A stretch of 8,805 nucleotides of DNA, taken from Streptosporangiaceae bacterium (lineage in GTDB: Bacteria; Actinomycetota; Actinomycetes; Streptosporangiales; Streptosporangiaceae). The notes under the pieces were generated by a model. It did not search any database. It saw nothing but the letters and a program-made list of their open reading frames with translations, and was not told the origin of the DNA. The position numbers and the translations under genes were made by a program. The stretch is from NCBI GenBank assembly GCA_030050125.1, contig JASIJN010000182.1:1-8805 (forward strand). The letters run 5' to 3'. Shown piece by piece: positions 1 through 5,751 of this stretch (the stretch's first letter is position 1; each line of letters opens with the position of its first letter).

Positions 1-76
1 CCGGTGCCGCGGGGCGGGCCGGTGCCGCGGGGGCGGCCGGTGCCGCGGGCGCTGCCGCGTGCGCCGGTGCCGCGGG
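1..76. repeat. 18-bp-period GC-rich repeat encoding Ala/Pro hexapeptides
   Basis: The 13-mer CCGGTGCCGCGGG occurs at 1-13, 19-31, 37-49 and 64-76. The first three copies are spaced exactly 18 bp apart and the fourth 27 bp further on, all multiples of 3. Read on the minus strand they encode Ala-Ala-Pro-type units of the linker in the partial membrane protein. The frame-keeping period suggests expansion within a coding sequence, not a regulatory repeat. Confidence 0.75.
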
Positions 77-607
77 CGCTGCCGGGCGGGCCGGTGCGGC
101 CGGGTGCTGAGCGGCCGCGGGCGACTGGGCCTGATCCTTCGACGCCAGTTGGTCGCCCGCGGGCGCCGGGTTCGCCGTCGAGGCCGCGCGCCAGTTCCAC
201 CGGGCCGGGCCGGCGGCCGTGTCGGCGTCGCGCGTCACGGAGGGCTGGCCGATGGCGGCCGGGTGGCTGGCCGGGGACGATCCCCCGCCGGCGGTCAGGC
301 CGGCGGTCAGGCCGACGATGACGGCCAGGATCGCGACCGCGGCCCCTAGCTGCAGCCGGGAGGGCCGCCAGCCAGAGGCGTAGGCCCGGCGAGCCGACTC
401 ATAGGCCCGGCGGCCCGAGTCGTAGCCCTGGCGGGCAAGAGCGTAGCCGTCGCGGGCGAACTCGCCGCCCTGGCGGGCCAGCCGGCGAGCCTGGGGGGCT
501 AGACGGGCAAACTCGCAGCGCTGGCGGGCCAGCCGGCGAGCCTGGGGGACAAGACGCTCGTAGAGCGTGCGGAATGCATCCAGGGATGACTGGAATCGGG
601 GGGTCAA
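1..607 (-). CDS. Membrane-anchored protein with Arg-rich 17-residue repeats, one TM helix and Ala/Pro-rich tail (partial, C-terminus outside window)
   Basis: An open frame on the minus strand runs from a TTG start at 607-605 to the left edge without a stop, giving about 202 residues. GAAGG (plus-strand 614-618) lies 6 nt upstream of the TTG and supports this start; I see no in-frame ATG or GTG nearby. Residues 21-54 are two copies of a 17-residue unit (PQARRLARQ then xxEFAR), followed by a looser Arg/Tyr/Ala-rich stretch to about 82. Residues 87-108 form one hydrophobic helix (LGAAVAILAVIVGLTAG), then a Gly/Ser/Pro-rich segment and, from about 160, Ala-Pro repeats. By the positive-inside rule the Arg-rich part should be cytoplasmic and the Ala/Pro part an extracytoplasmic linker. 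In actinomycetes such linkers often precede a cell-wall domain, for example a lytic transglycosylase, but that domain would lie outside the window. It is divergent from the metabolic operon and probably unrelated. Function unknown. Confidence 0.72.
   Translation of the reverse strand, partial: MTPRFQSSLDAFRTLYERLVPQARRLARQRCEFARLAPQARRLARQGGEFARDGYALARQGYDSGRRAYESARRAYASGWRPSRLQLGAAVAILAVIVGLTAGLTAGGGSSPASHPAAIGQPSVTRDADTAAGPARWNWRAASTANPAPAGDQLASKDQAQSPAAAQHPAAPARPAAPAAPAHAAAPAAPAAPAAPARPAAP
470..548. repeat. 51-bp tandem repeat (two copies of a 28-bp identical core)
   Basis: An identical 28-bp core starting CTGGCGGGCCAGCCGGCGAG lies at 470-497 and 521-548, an offset of 51 bp or 17 codons. 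On the minus strand it encodes the PQARRLARQ part of the 17-residue repeat at residues 21-37 and 38-54 of the membrane protein. Codon-level identity points to a recent in-frame duplication. Confidence 0.8.
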
Positions 608-946
608 ATTGAGCCTTCGGTCGGGCGCGGGGGGCGCTCGGTCACCCAGGATGCCGCCTGCCGATGACGATCCAGCGGGCTAGGCAGCGCAGGACGTTGC
701 CGCGGGGTCAGGGCGACGTGTTGCTCGGGGGGCAACCGTCAATGCCTGGGTGATTTCGGTCTGGACGTTAAACGCCGGAAAGCAGACCGGGTCATGCCGC
801 GGAGTCTGAATCAAACTATGACCCTGATCACACTGTGACCTGCGTCATCGACGGGAATACGGCGCCGGGGCGGCTGCCTGACCGGGGACGCCGGCGAGGA
901 GTCCAGGGTGGCGGGCGACGACCAGAGCAGGAGAACGGGCCGGGCG
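608..946. other. Divergent intergenic region without a convincing gene
   Basis: These 340 bp separate the minus-strand membrane protein from the plus-strand promoter. I find no ORF with credible coding character. The right half is less GC-rich and holds several dyads. GGGTCAT (789-795) pairs with ATGACCC (818-824), and TCACA (828-832) with TGTGA (834-838). A direct repeat GTGACCTGCG lies at 835-844 and again at 955-964 inside the downstream promoter. A TTGACG-like element on the minus strand (737-742) could be a -35 for the membrane gene, but no good -10 follows it. Confidence 0.6.
789..838. promoter_or_regulatory. Cluster of TGACC/GGTCA-type dyads, possible binding site of an unidentified regulator
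   Basis: Two inverted repeats lie back to back. GGGTCAT (789-795) and ATGACCC (818-824) have a 22-nt loop, and TCACA (828-832) and TGTGA (834-838) surround a single C. The second is within a longer imperfect palindrome GATCACACTGTGACC. They lie about 110-160 bp upstream of the operon promoter and also upstream of the divergent gene, so they could serve either direction. Their sequence is unrelated to the AACGTT operators. Whether any protein binds here is inference. Confidence 0.35.
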
Positions 947-976
947 TTGACATCGTGACCTGCGGCGGGATACGTT
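947..976 (+). promoter_or_regulatory. Sigma70-type promoter of the aminotransferase operon
   Basis: A perfect -35 hexamer TTGACA (947-952) is followed after 18 bp by TACGTT (971-976). That hexamer fits TANNNT and keeps the three most conserved -10 bases. Transcription would begin near 983, leaving a leader of about 70 nt before the TTG start codon at 1052. The operator at 980-1003 covers the predicted start site, so repressor binding should block initiation. This is the best promoter in the window. Confidence 0.7.
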
Positions 977-979
977 CCT

Positions 980-1003
980 GGAAACGTTACCGGAAACGCT
1001 CTC
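980..1003. promoter_or_regulatory. Tandem LacI-family operator upstream of the aminotransferase operon
   Basis: GGAAACGTTACC (980-991) is a 12-bp CpG-centred palindrome with one mismatch. A directly abutting degenerate second copy follows at 992-1003 (GGAAACGCTCTC), so the two CpG centres (985-986 and 997-998) are 12 bp apart. With the preceding T, 18 of 20 bases (979-998) match the site at 5285-5304. CpG-centred dyads of this kind are characteristic of LacI-family operators, and a LacI-type gene closes the cluster. The position over the predicted +1 implies repression. Confidence 0.75.
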
Positions 1004-1037
1004 GAAGCGGATGAACGAGCGCCATGCTCGGCGAGCT

Positions 1038-1044
1038 GGGGAGG
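1038..1044 (+). promoter_or_regulatory. Ribosome binding site supporting a TTG start for the aminotransferase
   Basis: GGGGAGG lies 7 nt upstream of the TTG at 1052-1054. The ATG codons at 1011 and 1024 are in other frames, so this Shine-Dalgarno decides the unusual TTG start. Confidence 0.75.
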
Positions 1045-1051
1045 CGGTCCG

Positions 1052-2302
1052 TTGGCATCGATCGAAGCGGCCTTTGCCCGCCGGACGGCGAAGTCCAGGG
1101 CGGAATGCGACCGGCTTACCGCCTCGCTACCCGGCGGCGAGACGCGGTCGGTGGCGGGCTACCAGCCGTACCCGGTCGTGCTCGTGGCCGGGGCCGGGAA
1201 CACGGTGCGCGACCTCGACGGCAACGCCTACCTCGACCTGCTGAACAACTACACCAGCCTGGTGCACGGGCACAGCCATCCGCGCATCACGGCCGCGGTG
1301 CGCGAGGCGCTGGCCCAGGGGACGGTCTTCCCCGCGCCGCACCCGGCCCAGGGACGGCTGGCGGAGCTGCTGGCCGCCCGGATGCCCGCGGTGGAGCTGA
1401 CCCGCTTCACCAACTCGGGCAGCGAGGCGGCGGTGCTGGCGGCCCGGCTGGCCCGGCACGTCACCGGCCGGGAGCGGATCGTGCACTTCACCGGGGGATA
1501 CCACGGGACAGGAGAGCGGTTCGCCGACCCGTCGCCGACCGTGATCCGGCTGCCGTACAACGACCCGGCCGCGCTGCGGGCCGCTGTCGACCGCACCGTC
1601 GGCGCGGTGTTCGCGGAGCCTTTCCTGGGCAGCGGCGGCGTCGTCCCGGCCCGGGAGGACTTCCTGCACGCGGCGCAGGAGTCGGCCCGCGCCGCCGGCG
1701 CGCTCTTCGTCCTGGACGAGGTGCAGGGCCTGCGCAATCACTACCACGGCACGCATGCCGCGCTGGGCCTGTCCCCGGACCTGATCCTGATGGGGAAGAT
1801 CATTGGCGGCGGATTGCCGGTCGGCGCGGTCGGCGGCCGGGCCGATCTGCTCGATCACCTGTCCCGCTCGGCCCCCCGCCAGCTGGCCCACTCCGGCACG
1901 TTCAACGGCAACGTCCTGTCCATGGTGGCCGGGGCGGTCAGCATGGAGCTGCTGACCGCCGAGGAGATCGCGCGGCTGAACCGCATGGCGGCCAGGCTGC
2001 AGGAGGACATCGCCCGGGCCGGGAAGCTGGCCGGCCTGGAGGTCACCGTGACCCGGGCCGGGTCGATCATGCACGTCCACTTCCTCGGCGCCGCGCCCGC
2101 CGACTACGAGAGCGCCGAACGTGCCGACCGCAGGGCCGGTCAGCTGTTGCATCTCGCGCTGCTCAACCACGGCGTCTACGCCGCGCCGCGGGGCATGCTG
2201 AACCTGTCCACGGCCGTCGGCGAGGCGGACATCGACCGGGCCGCCGAGGCGTACGAACGGGCGCTCGCCGAGGTGGCCCGCGAGTGGACGCCGGCCGCAT
2301 GA
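1052..2302 (+). CDS. Class III PLP-dependent aminotransferase, glutamate-1-semialdehyde aminotransferase-like
   Basis: The 416-residue product is full length for fold-type I class III aminotransferases, which use PLP to move an amino group between an amino donor and a keto or aldehyde acceptor in the cytoplasm. Visible motifs, in order: entry region DLDGNAYLDL (54-63), NSGSEA (121-126) for the PLP phosphate, GGYHG (148-152) for ring stacking, the DEVQ motif with Asp222 for the pyridine nitrogen, and MGKIIGGGLPVGA with Schiff-base Lys249. HSGTFNGN (280-287) follows and resembles the GT.xxN block of HemL-like enzymes. It is not likely to be the haem enzyme HemL itself, because the surrounding genes (permease, SDR, transketolase) are unrelated to tetrapyrroles. 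The start is TTG with a good Shine-Dalgarno. It is the first gene of the operon, and its stop overlaps the next start as ATGA. The substrate cannot be read from sequence; amino acids, omega-amines or amino sugars are possible. Confidence 0.9.
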   Translation: MASIEAAFARRTAKSRAECDRLTASLPGGETRSVAGYQPYPVVLVAGAGNTVRDLDGNAYLDLLNNYTSLVHGHSHPRITAAVREALAQGTVFPAPHPAQGRLAELLAARMPAVELTRFTNSGSEAAVLAARLARHVTGRERIVHFTGGYHGTGERFADPSPTVIRLPYNDPAALRAAVDRTVGAVFAEPFLGSGGVVPAREDFLHAAQESARAAGALFVLDEVQGLRNHYHGTHAALGLSPDLILMGKIIGGGLPVGAVGGRADLLDHLSRSAPRQLAHSGTFNGNVLSMVAGAVSMELLTAEEIARLNRMAARLQEDIARAGKLAGLEVTVTRAGSIMHVHFLGAAPADYESAERADRRAGQLLHLALLNHGVYAAPRGMLNLSTAVGEADIDRAAEAYERALAEVAREWTPAA

Positions 2303-3066
2303 CCGCGGAATTCGCCGGCCGCGTGGTCCTGGTCACCGGCGCGGCGTCGGGGATCGGCCTCGCGACCGCGGCTGCCTTCGCGGCCGAGGGCGCCACCGTG
2401 GCGCTCGCCGACGTCAAGGCGGGCCAGCTGAAAACCGAGACGGCCAGCCTGGCCGAGGCCCACGGCCCCGGCGTCCGCGGCTACCCGGCCGACCTGGCCT
2501 CGCCGCAGGCGGCGGAGGGCCTGGTCGAGGCCGTGCTCGCCGACCACGGCCGGATCGACGTGGCGGTGAACAACGCCGGGATCGCCTACATGGGCACCGT
2601 GCTCGAGACCAGCGTGGCCGACTGGGATCTGGTGTTCGCGACCAACGTGCGGGCCGCGTTCTGCGTCTCCAAGGCCGTGCTGCCCGCCATGATCGCCCAG
2701 GGCGGCGGTGCGATCGTGAACACCGCGTCCGAGGCGGGGCTGGTCGGCTTCCGCGACTATGCCGCGTACGCCGCGGCCAAGGCCGCGCTGGTCAATCTGA
2801 CCCGGTGCATGGCGCTCGATCACGCCGGCCAGAACATCCGGGTCAACTGCGTGTGCCCGGGCTCCATCGAGACCCCGTTGCTGCGCGACTACTACGCCGC
2901 CACGCCCGACCCGGCCGCGGCGCGGGCGCAGGACGCGCAGGCCCACCCCCTCGGGATCGGGATCCCGGAGCAGGTCGCCGCCGGGATCTTGTACCTGGCA
3001 TCCGACCGCGCGAGCTATGTGACGGGCCATGCGCTCGTCGTCGACGGAGGCTATACGGCTCAGTAA
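2299..3066 (+). CDS. Classical short-chain dehydrogenase/reductase (SDR), probably NAD(H)-dependent
   Basis: The 255-residue product is the usual length for classical SDRs, which oxidise alcohols or reduce carbonyls. The Rossmann motif TGAASGIG is at 13-20. Asp38 at the end of the second strand favours NAD(H) over NADP(H). NNAG is at 91-94, and the catalytic tetrad is complete: Asn116, Ser144, Tyr157 and Lys161 (YAAAK). PG at 187-188 and a C-terminal VVDGGY are also typical. The ATG overlaps the aminotransferase stop by 4 nt (ATGA), without a strong Shine-Dalgarno of its own, so translational coupling is likely. The frame stays open upstream to 1024 only because of high GC; that part is antisense to nothing and overlaps the aminotransferase, so I reject it. 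It probably processes the carbonyl made by the aminotransferase, or prepares its substrate. The exact substrate is unknown. Confidence 0.92.
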   Translation: MTAEFAGRVVLVTGAASGIGLATAAAFAAEGATVALADVKAGQLKTETASLAEAHGPGVRGYPADLASPQAAEGLVEAVLADHGRIDVAVNNAGIAYMGTVLETSVADWDLVFATNVRAAFCVSKAVLPAMIAQGGGAIVNTASEAGLVGFRDYAAYAAAKAALVNLTRCMALDHAGQNIRVNCVCPGSIETPLLRDYYAATPDPAAARAQDAQAHPLGIGIPEQVAAGILYLASDRASYVTGHALVVDGGYTAQ

Positions 3067-3083
3067 CGAAAGGGTCCGGCACC

Positions 3084-4517
3084 ATGACACAGACGGTCAA
3101 CAAAGACACGCAGCGGGTCACCTTGCGCCGTGGAGCCATCGGCCTTATCGCGGTGGCCTCCCTCGGCGCGATCATGATGTCACCCGCGCTCGGGATCTAC
3201 AGCTGGTTCCCCGCGATCATGACCACCGCCGGCGGGATCGTCCCGTTCGTCTTCATCCTCGCGCTCCTGGTGTCGATTCCCACCGCGATCAGCTATGCCG
3301 TGATCAGCCGGACCCGGCCGTCGGCGGGATCGGCGTACACCTGGGTGGCCGAGGCGGCCCGGCCGCGGACCGGCACCTGGCTCGGCATCATGCTCGCGCT
3401 ATATTACCTGGGCGTCGTCGTGACCATGCCGGTGCAGTTCGCCCTGTACTTCAACGAGTTCCTCGGCTACTTCGGGGTGCACGCCAACGGGTACGGATTC
3501 TTCGCGATCGGCGTCCTTCTGAGCAGCGCGGTCGTCGCGGCGCTCTCCTACCCCGAGGTGCGGATCTCGGCCCGGGGCGCCGTGACGTTCATGGCCTTCG
3601 AGAGCCTGGTCGTGCTGGCCCTGGCCATCACGGTCGGGTTCAAGCACGCGTCGTCGCTGGGCGCGGCGCCGCTGAACCCCGGGACCGGCACCGGCGGAAC
3701 GACGGCGATCTTCGGCGCGCTGATCTTCGGCGTGCTGGCCTTCACCGGTTACGACGCGGCGACGACCGTCGCCGAGGAGACCAAGACCCCCAGGCGGCTG
3801 GTGCCGGTCGCGGTCGTCAGCGCCCTGATCGTCACCGCCGTGTTCTGGATCGTGTGCTCGTACCTGCTCAGCTACTCGGCCAGCACGGCCCAGGTCACCA
3901 AGGACATCGCGGAGGGCGTGACGCCGTTCGGGCCGATCGCGAAGACCTACTGGGGCCGGGGAAGCATCCTGGTCGACATCACCGGCATGACCGCGTCCCT
4001 CGGGGTCTATGTCGCGGCCATCGTCGGCGTCGGGCGGGTGCTGTTCGCCATGGGCCGGGACCGGGTCCTGCCCGGGGTGCTCGGCCGCCTGAACGCCCGG
4101 CACCAGACCCCGTGGAACGCGCTGCACGTGCTGTTCGGCCTGGCCGTCGCGGCCAACCTGATCGGCGGAGCGGTCCTGGGCAGCTACAACTTCCTGCTCT
4201 GGGCCGGCAACGCGACGGTCTGGTTCGCCCTGATCACCTACCTGTTCGTCAACGTGGCCAACGTCCTGCTGCACCGCCGGGCGCAGTTCAACTGGCTGAC
4301 CACCGGGGTGATCCCGGTGCTCGGCGTGGCGATCACCATCTACCTCATCTACAAGGGCTTCTTCGTGTCGCTGTGGGATGCCGGGTTCAAGACCGGCCGC
4401 AGCGTCGTCCTGCTCTGCCTGCTGCTGAGCGTGGTCGCCGCCGCGATCGTCGTGATCCGCCGCGACCTGGGGGCCAGGAAGCCGTCGCCGGGCCTGGCCG
4501 AAACGGCCGGGGAGTGA
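3084..4517 (+). CDS. APC-superfamily amino acid/amine permease
   Basis: The 477-residue product is an integral membrane protein with about 12 hydrophobic segments, the size and pattern of the amino acid-polyamine-organocation family of secondary transporters. Signature regions are visible: the TM1 segment near residues 18-42 with its unwound-helix small residues (SPALGIYS), the loop FTGYDAATTVAEETKTPRR (220-238), and GRVLFAMGRDRVLPG (317-331), a hallmark of this family. ATG at 3084 is chosen because GAAAGGG (3068-3074) precedes it and the following residues lead straight into TM1; the open frame further upstream lies inside the SDR gene. It starts 17 nt after the SDR stop. It probably imports the amine-bearing substrate of the neighbouring aminotransferase by proton or ion coupling; the specific substrate and direction are inferred from context only. 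Confidence 0.92.
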   Translation: MTQTVNKDTQRVTLRRGAIGLIAVASLGAIMMSPALGIYSWFPAIMTTAGGIVPFVFILALLVSIPTAISYAVISRTRPSAGSAYTWVAEAARPRTGTWLGIMLALYYLGVVVTMPVQFALYFNEFLGYFGVHANGYGFFAIGVLLSSAVVAALSYPEVRISARGAVTFMAFESLVVLALAITVGFKHASSLGAAPLNPGTGTGGTTAIFGALIFGVLAFTGYDAATTVAEETKTPRRLVPVAVVSALIVTAVFWIVCSYLLSYSASTAQVTKDIAEGVTPFGPIAKTYWGRGSILVDITGMTASLGVYVAAIVGVGRVLFAMGRDRVLPGVLGRLNARHQTPWNALHVLFGLAVAANLIGGAVLGSYNFLLWAGNATVWFALITYLFVNVANVLLHRRAQFNWLTTGVIPVLGVAITIYLIYKGFFVSLWDAGFKTGRSVVLLCLLLSVVAAAIVVIRRDLGARKPSPGLAETAGE

Positions 4518-4524
4518 CAGGGAC

Positions 4525-5274
4525 GTGAGCGGCCGCTGGACGCTGTGGGGGCTGCGTGCCGGTCACAGCACAGTGGACCAGTCGATGCTCACCTACCTCG
4601 AGGGGCCGGGCGCGGCGGTGCAGATACCGCACGTCGTGTTCCTTGCCACCGGGCCGGCCAATGTCCTGGTGGACACCAGCTTCCGGTCCGCGGCCAGCGT
4701 GCGGGCCAGCTATCCGCAGGAGATCGCCCGGCCGCAGGACGAGGAGCTCGAGGTCCTGCTCGGCCGCGTCGGCCTTGGCCCGCCGGACATCGAGGTGATC
4801 GTTCACACCCACCTGCACTACGACCACGCGGGCAACAACCACCTGTTCCCCGGGGTAAGCCCGCTGGTCCAGCGGACCGAGATCGAGTACGCGGCCGCCC
4901 CGAGCGTCACGATCATGCAGCGGGAGTACTTCGCGCCGTCGGCCGGGTTCACCCCGCCGTTCGATGCCGGCCGGCTCACCGCCGTGGACGGCGACCTGAC
5001 CGTGGCCGACGGGCTGGATCTCCTCCACCTGCCCGGGCACACCCCCGGGTCCCAGGGCGTGCTCCTCGAGACGGCGGCGGGCCCGGTGTGCATACCGGGC
5101 GACCAGGTGATGGTGAGCGAGAACATGCGCGCCGAGCTTCCGGTCGGGCTGCACACCGACCTGGAGGCGTGGGAGCGGTCGCACAAGCGCCTGCTCGCGC
5201 TGGACGCGCGCATCATCCCGAGCCACGACATGCGCGTCTTCGCCACGGGAAGCGTGCAGAGGCTGGCCGGATGA
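4525..5274 (+). CDS. Metallo-beta-lactamase-fold hydrolase, AHL-lactonase-like
   Basis: The 249-residue product has the complete set of dinuclear metal ligands of the AiiA-like lactonase group: HTHLHYDH giving His96, His98, Asp100 and His101, then His172 (PGHTPG), Asp193 (PGDQ) and His234 (PSHD). Length and ligand spacing are close to the Bacillus AiiA lactonase as I remember it. The tyrosine that AiiA has three residues after the bridging Asp is Met196 here, so a homoserine-lactone substrate should not be assumed; another lactone or an ester fits equally. The GTG start is preceded by GGGGAG (4509-4514) at 10 nt, and the gene begins 7 nt after the permease stop, so it is co-transcribed. No signal peptide is visible, so it acts in the cytoplasm. 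It may hydrolyse a lactone made by the SDR. It is the last gene before the second operator. Confidence 0.9.
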   Translation: MSGRWTLWGLRAGHSTVDQSMLTYLEGPGAAVQIPHVVFLATGPANVLVDTSFRSAASVRASYPQEIARPQDEELEVLLGRVGLGPPDIEVIVHTHLHYDHAGNNHLFPGVSPLVQRTEIEYAAAPSVTIMQREYFAPSAGFTPPFDAGRLTAVDGDLTVADGLDLLHLPGHTPGSQGVLLETAAGPVCIPGDQVMVSENMRAELPVGLHTDLEAWERSHKRLLALDARIIPSHDMRVFATGSVQRLAG

Positions 5275-5285
5275 CCCGGCGCGCT

Positions 5286-5309
5286 GGTAACGTTACCGGA
5301 AGCGTTACT
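5286..5309. promoter_or_regulatory. Second tandem LacI-family operator, upstream of the cupin-transketolase genes
   Basis: GGTAACGTTACC (5286-5297) is a perfect 12-bp palindrome centred on CpG. GGAAGCGTTACT (5298-5309) abuts it as an imperfect second copy, with CpG centres again 12 bp apart. Bases 5285-5304 match 979-998 at 18 of 20 positions. It lies in the only sizeable gap between the plus-strand metabolic genes (5275-5376). I see no convincing -35/-10 pair here; TTACTA (5305-5310) is a possible -10 without a good -35. The site may control an internal promoter, act as a roadblock, or be an auxiliary site for looping with the first operator 4.3 kb upstream. Confidence 0.75.
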
Positions 5310-5363
5310 AGAAGGCAGGCAAGGCGGGTATCCGTGCGGCGTGCTCCGCAGGAAGGCCAGCAC

Positions 5364-5370
5364 GAAGGAG
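5364..5370 (+). promoter_or_regulatory. Ribosome binding site deciding the cupin start
   Basis: GAAGGAG lies 6 nt before ATG 5377-5379. Two earlier in-frame candidates exist, GTG 5341 and ATG 5371. The GTG has no comparable Shine-Dalgarno, and ATG 5371 sits immediately against this one, so 5377 is the preferred start. Confidence 0.7.
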
Positions 5371-5376
5371 ATGGAC

Positions 5377-5751
5377 ATGCTCAAGGGCGTCGGCCGCGAC
5401 GAAACGACCCGTTACGAGCTCCCTGGCCGGGATTGGTACCTGTGCATCGGGCCGCAGAACTCCGCGGCGGCGAACCTCACGGTCGGAGTCGCCGTCTTTC
5501 CTGAGGGCTCGGCCCCCGCCGGGCACGTGCACGACACCCAGGAGGAGGTCATTCACGTCACCACCGGCCACGGGCGGCTGGTCACGCCGCAGGGGACGGT
5601 CGAGCTCGAGCCCGGGACCACGGTCTACATCCCGGTCGGGCTGCATCACGCCACCGTCTCGACCGGGCCGGGCCCGCTGGAACTCCTCTGCTCGTTCTCG
5701 CCCCCCGTCGTGCCCGGCTCCTACGAGGCCACGTACCGTGCTCAGGGCTGA
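5377..5751 (+). CDS. Small single-domain cupin protein
   Basis: The 124-residue product is one cupin beta-barrel. Cupin motif 1 is GHVHDTQEE with His50, His52 and Glu56/57 as likely metal ligands. Motif 2 is PVGLHHA with His90 or His91 as the fourth ligand. The family includes dioxygenases, isomerases, epimerases and small-molecule-sensing proteins, and sequence alone does not choose among them. A metal-binding role is likely since all four ligands are present. It follows the second operator and its end overlaps the transketolase N-subunit start by 14 nt, so the two are probably translated together. In this context it might isomerise or bind the transketolase substrate; that is inference. The start is discussed under its ribosome binding site. 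Confidence 0.85.
   Translation: MLKGVGRDETTRYELPGRDWYLCIGPQNSAAANLTVGVAVFPEGSAPAGHVHDTQEEVIHVTTGHGRLVTPQGTVELEPGTTVYIPVGLHHATVSTGPGPLELLCSFSPPVVPGSYEATYRAQG

Noticed and set aside
4..349. Plus-strand open frames over the first 350 bases
   Set aside because: Their products are Arg/Pro/Gly-rich with no domain, while the minus strand of the same region gives a coherent protein with repeats, a TM helix and an Ala/Pro linker plus a Shine-Dalgarno.
642..753. Inverted repeat TCACCCAGG (642-650) and CCTGGGTGA (745-753)
   Set aside because: The arms are perfect over 9 bp but 94 bp apart with no supporting inner stem, no U-tract and no link to a start codon, so chance is a fair explanation.
1024..2298. 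Long open frame in phase with and upstream of the SDR gene
   Set aside because: It overlaps the aminotransferase, which has full class III motifs, and its translation is Arg/Gly/Pro-rich low-complexity sequence typical of an off-frame read in GC-rich DNA. The SDR starts at the ATGA overlap at 2299.
1052..2302. Aminotransferase as haem-pathway HemL
   Set aside because: It resembles HemL around the Schiff-base Lys, but the operon partners are a permease, SDR, hydrolase and transketolase, and no tetrapyrrole gene is near. The specific name is not supported.
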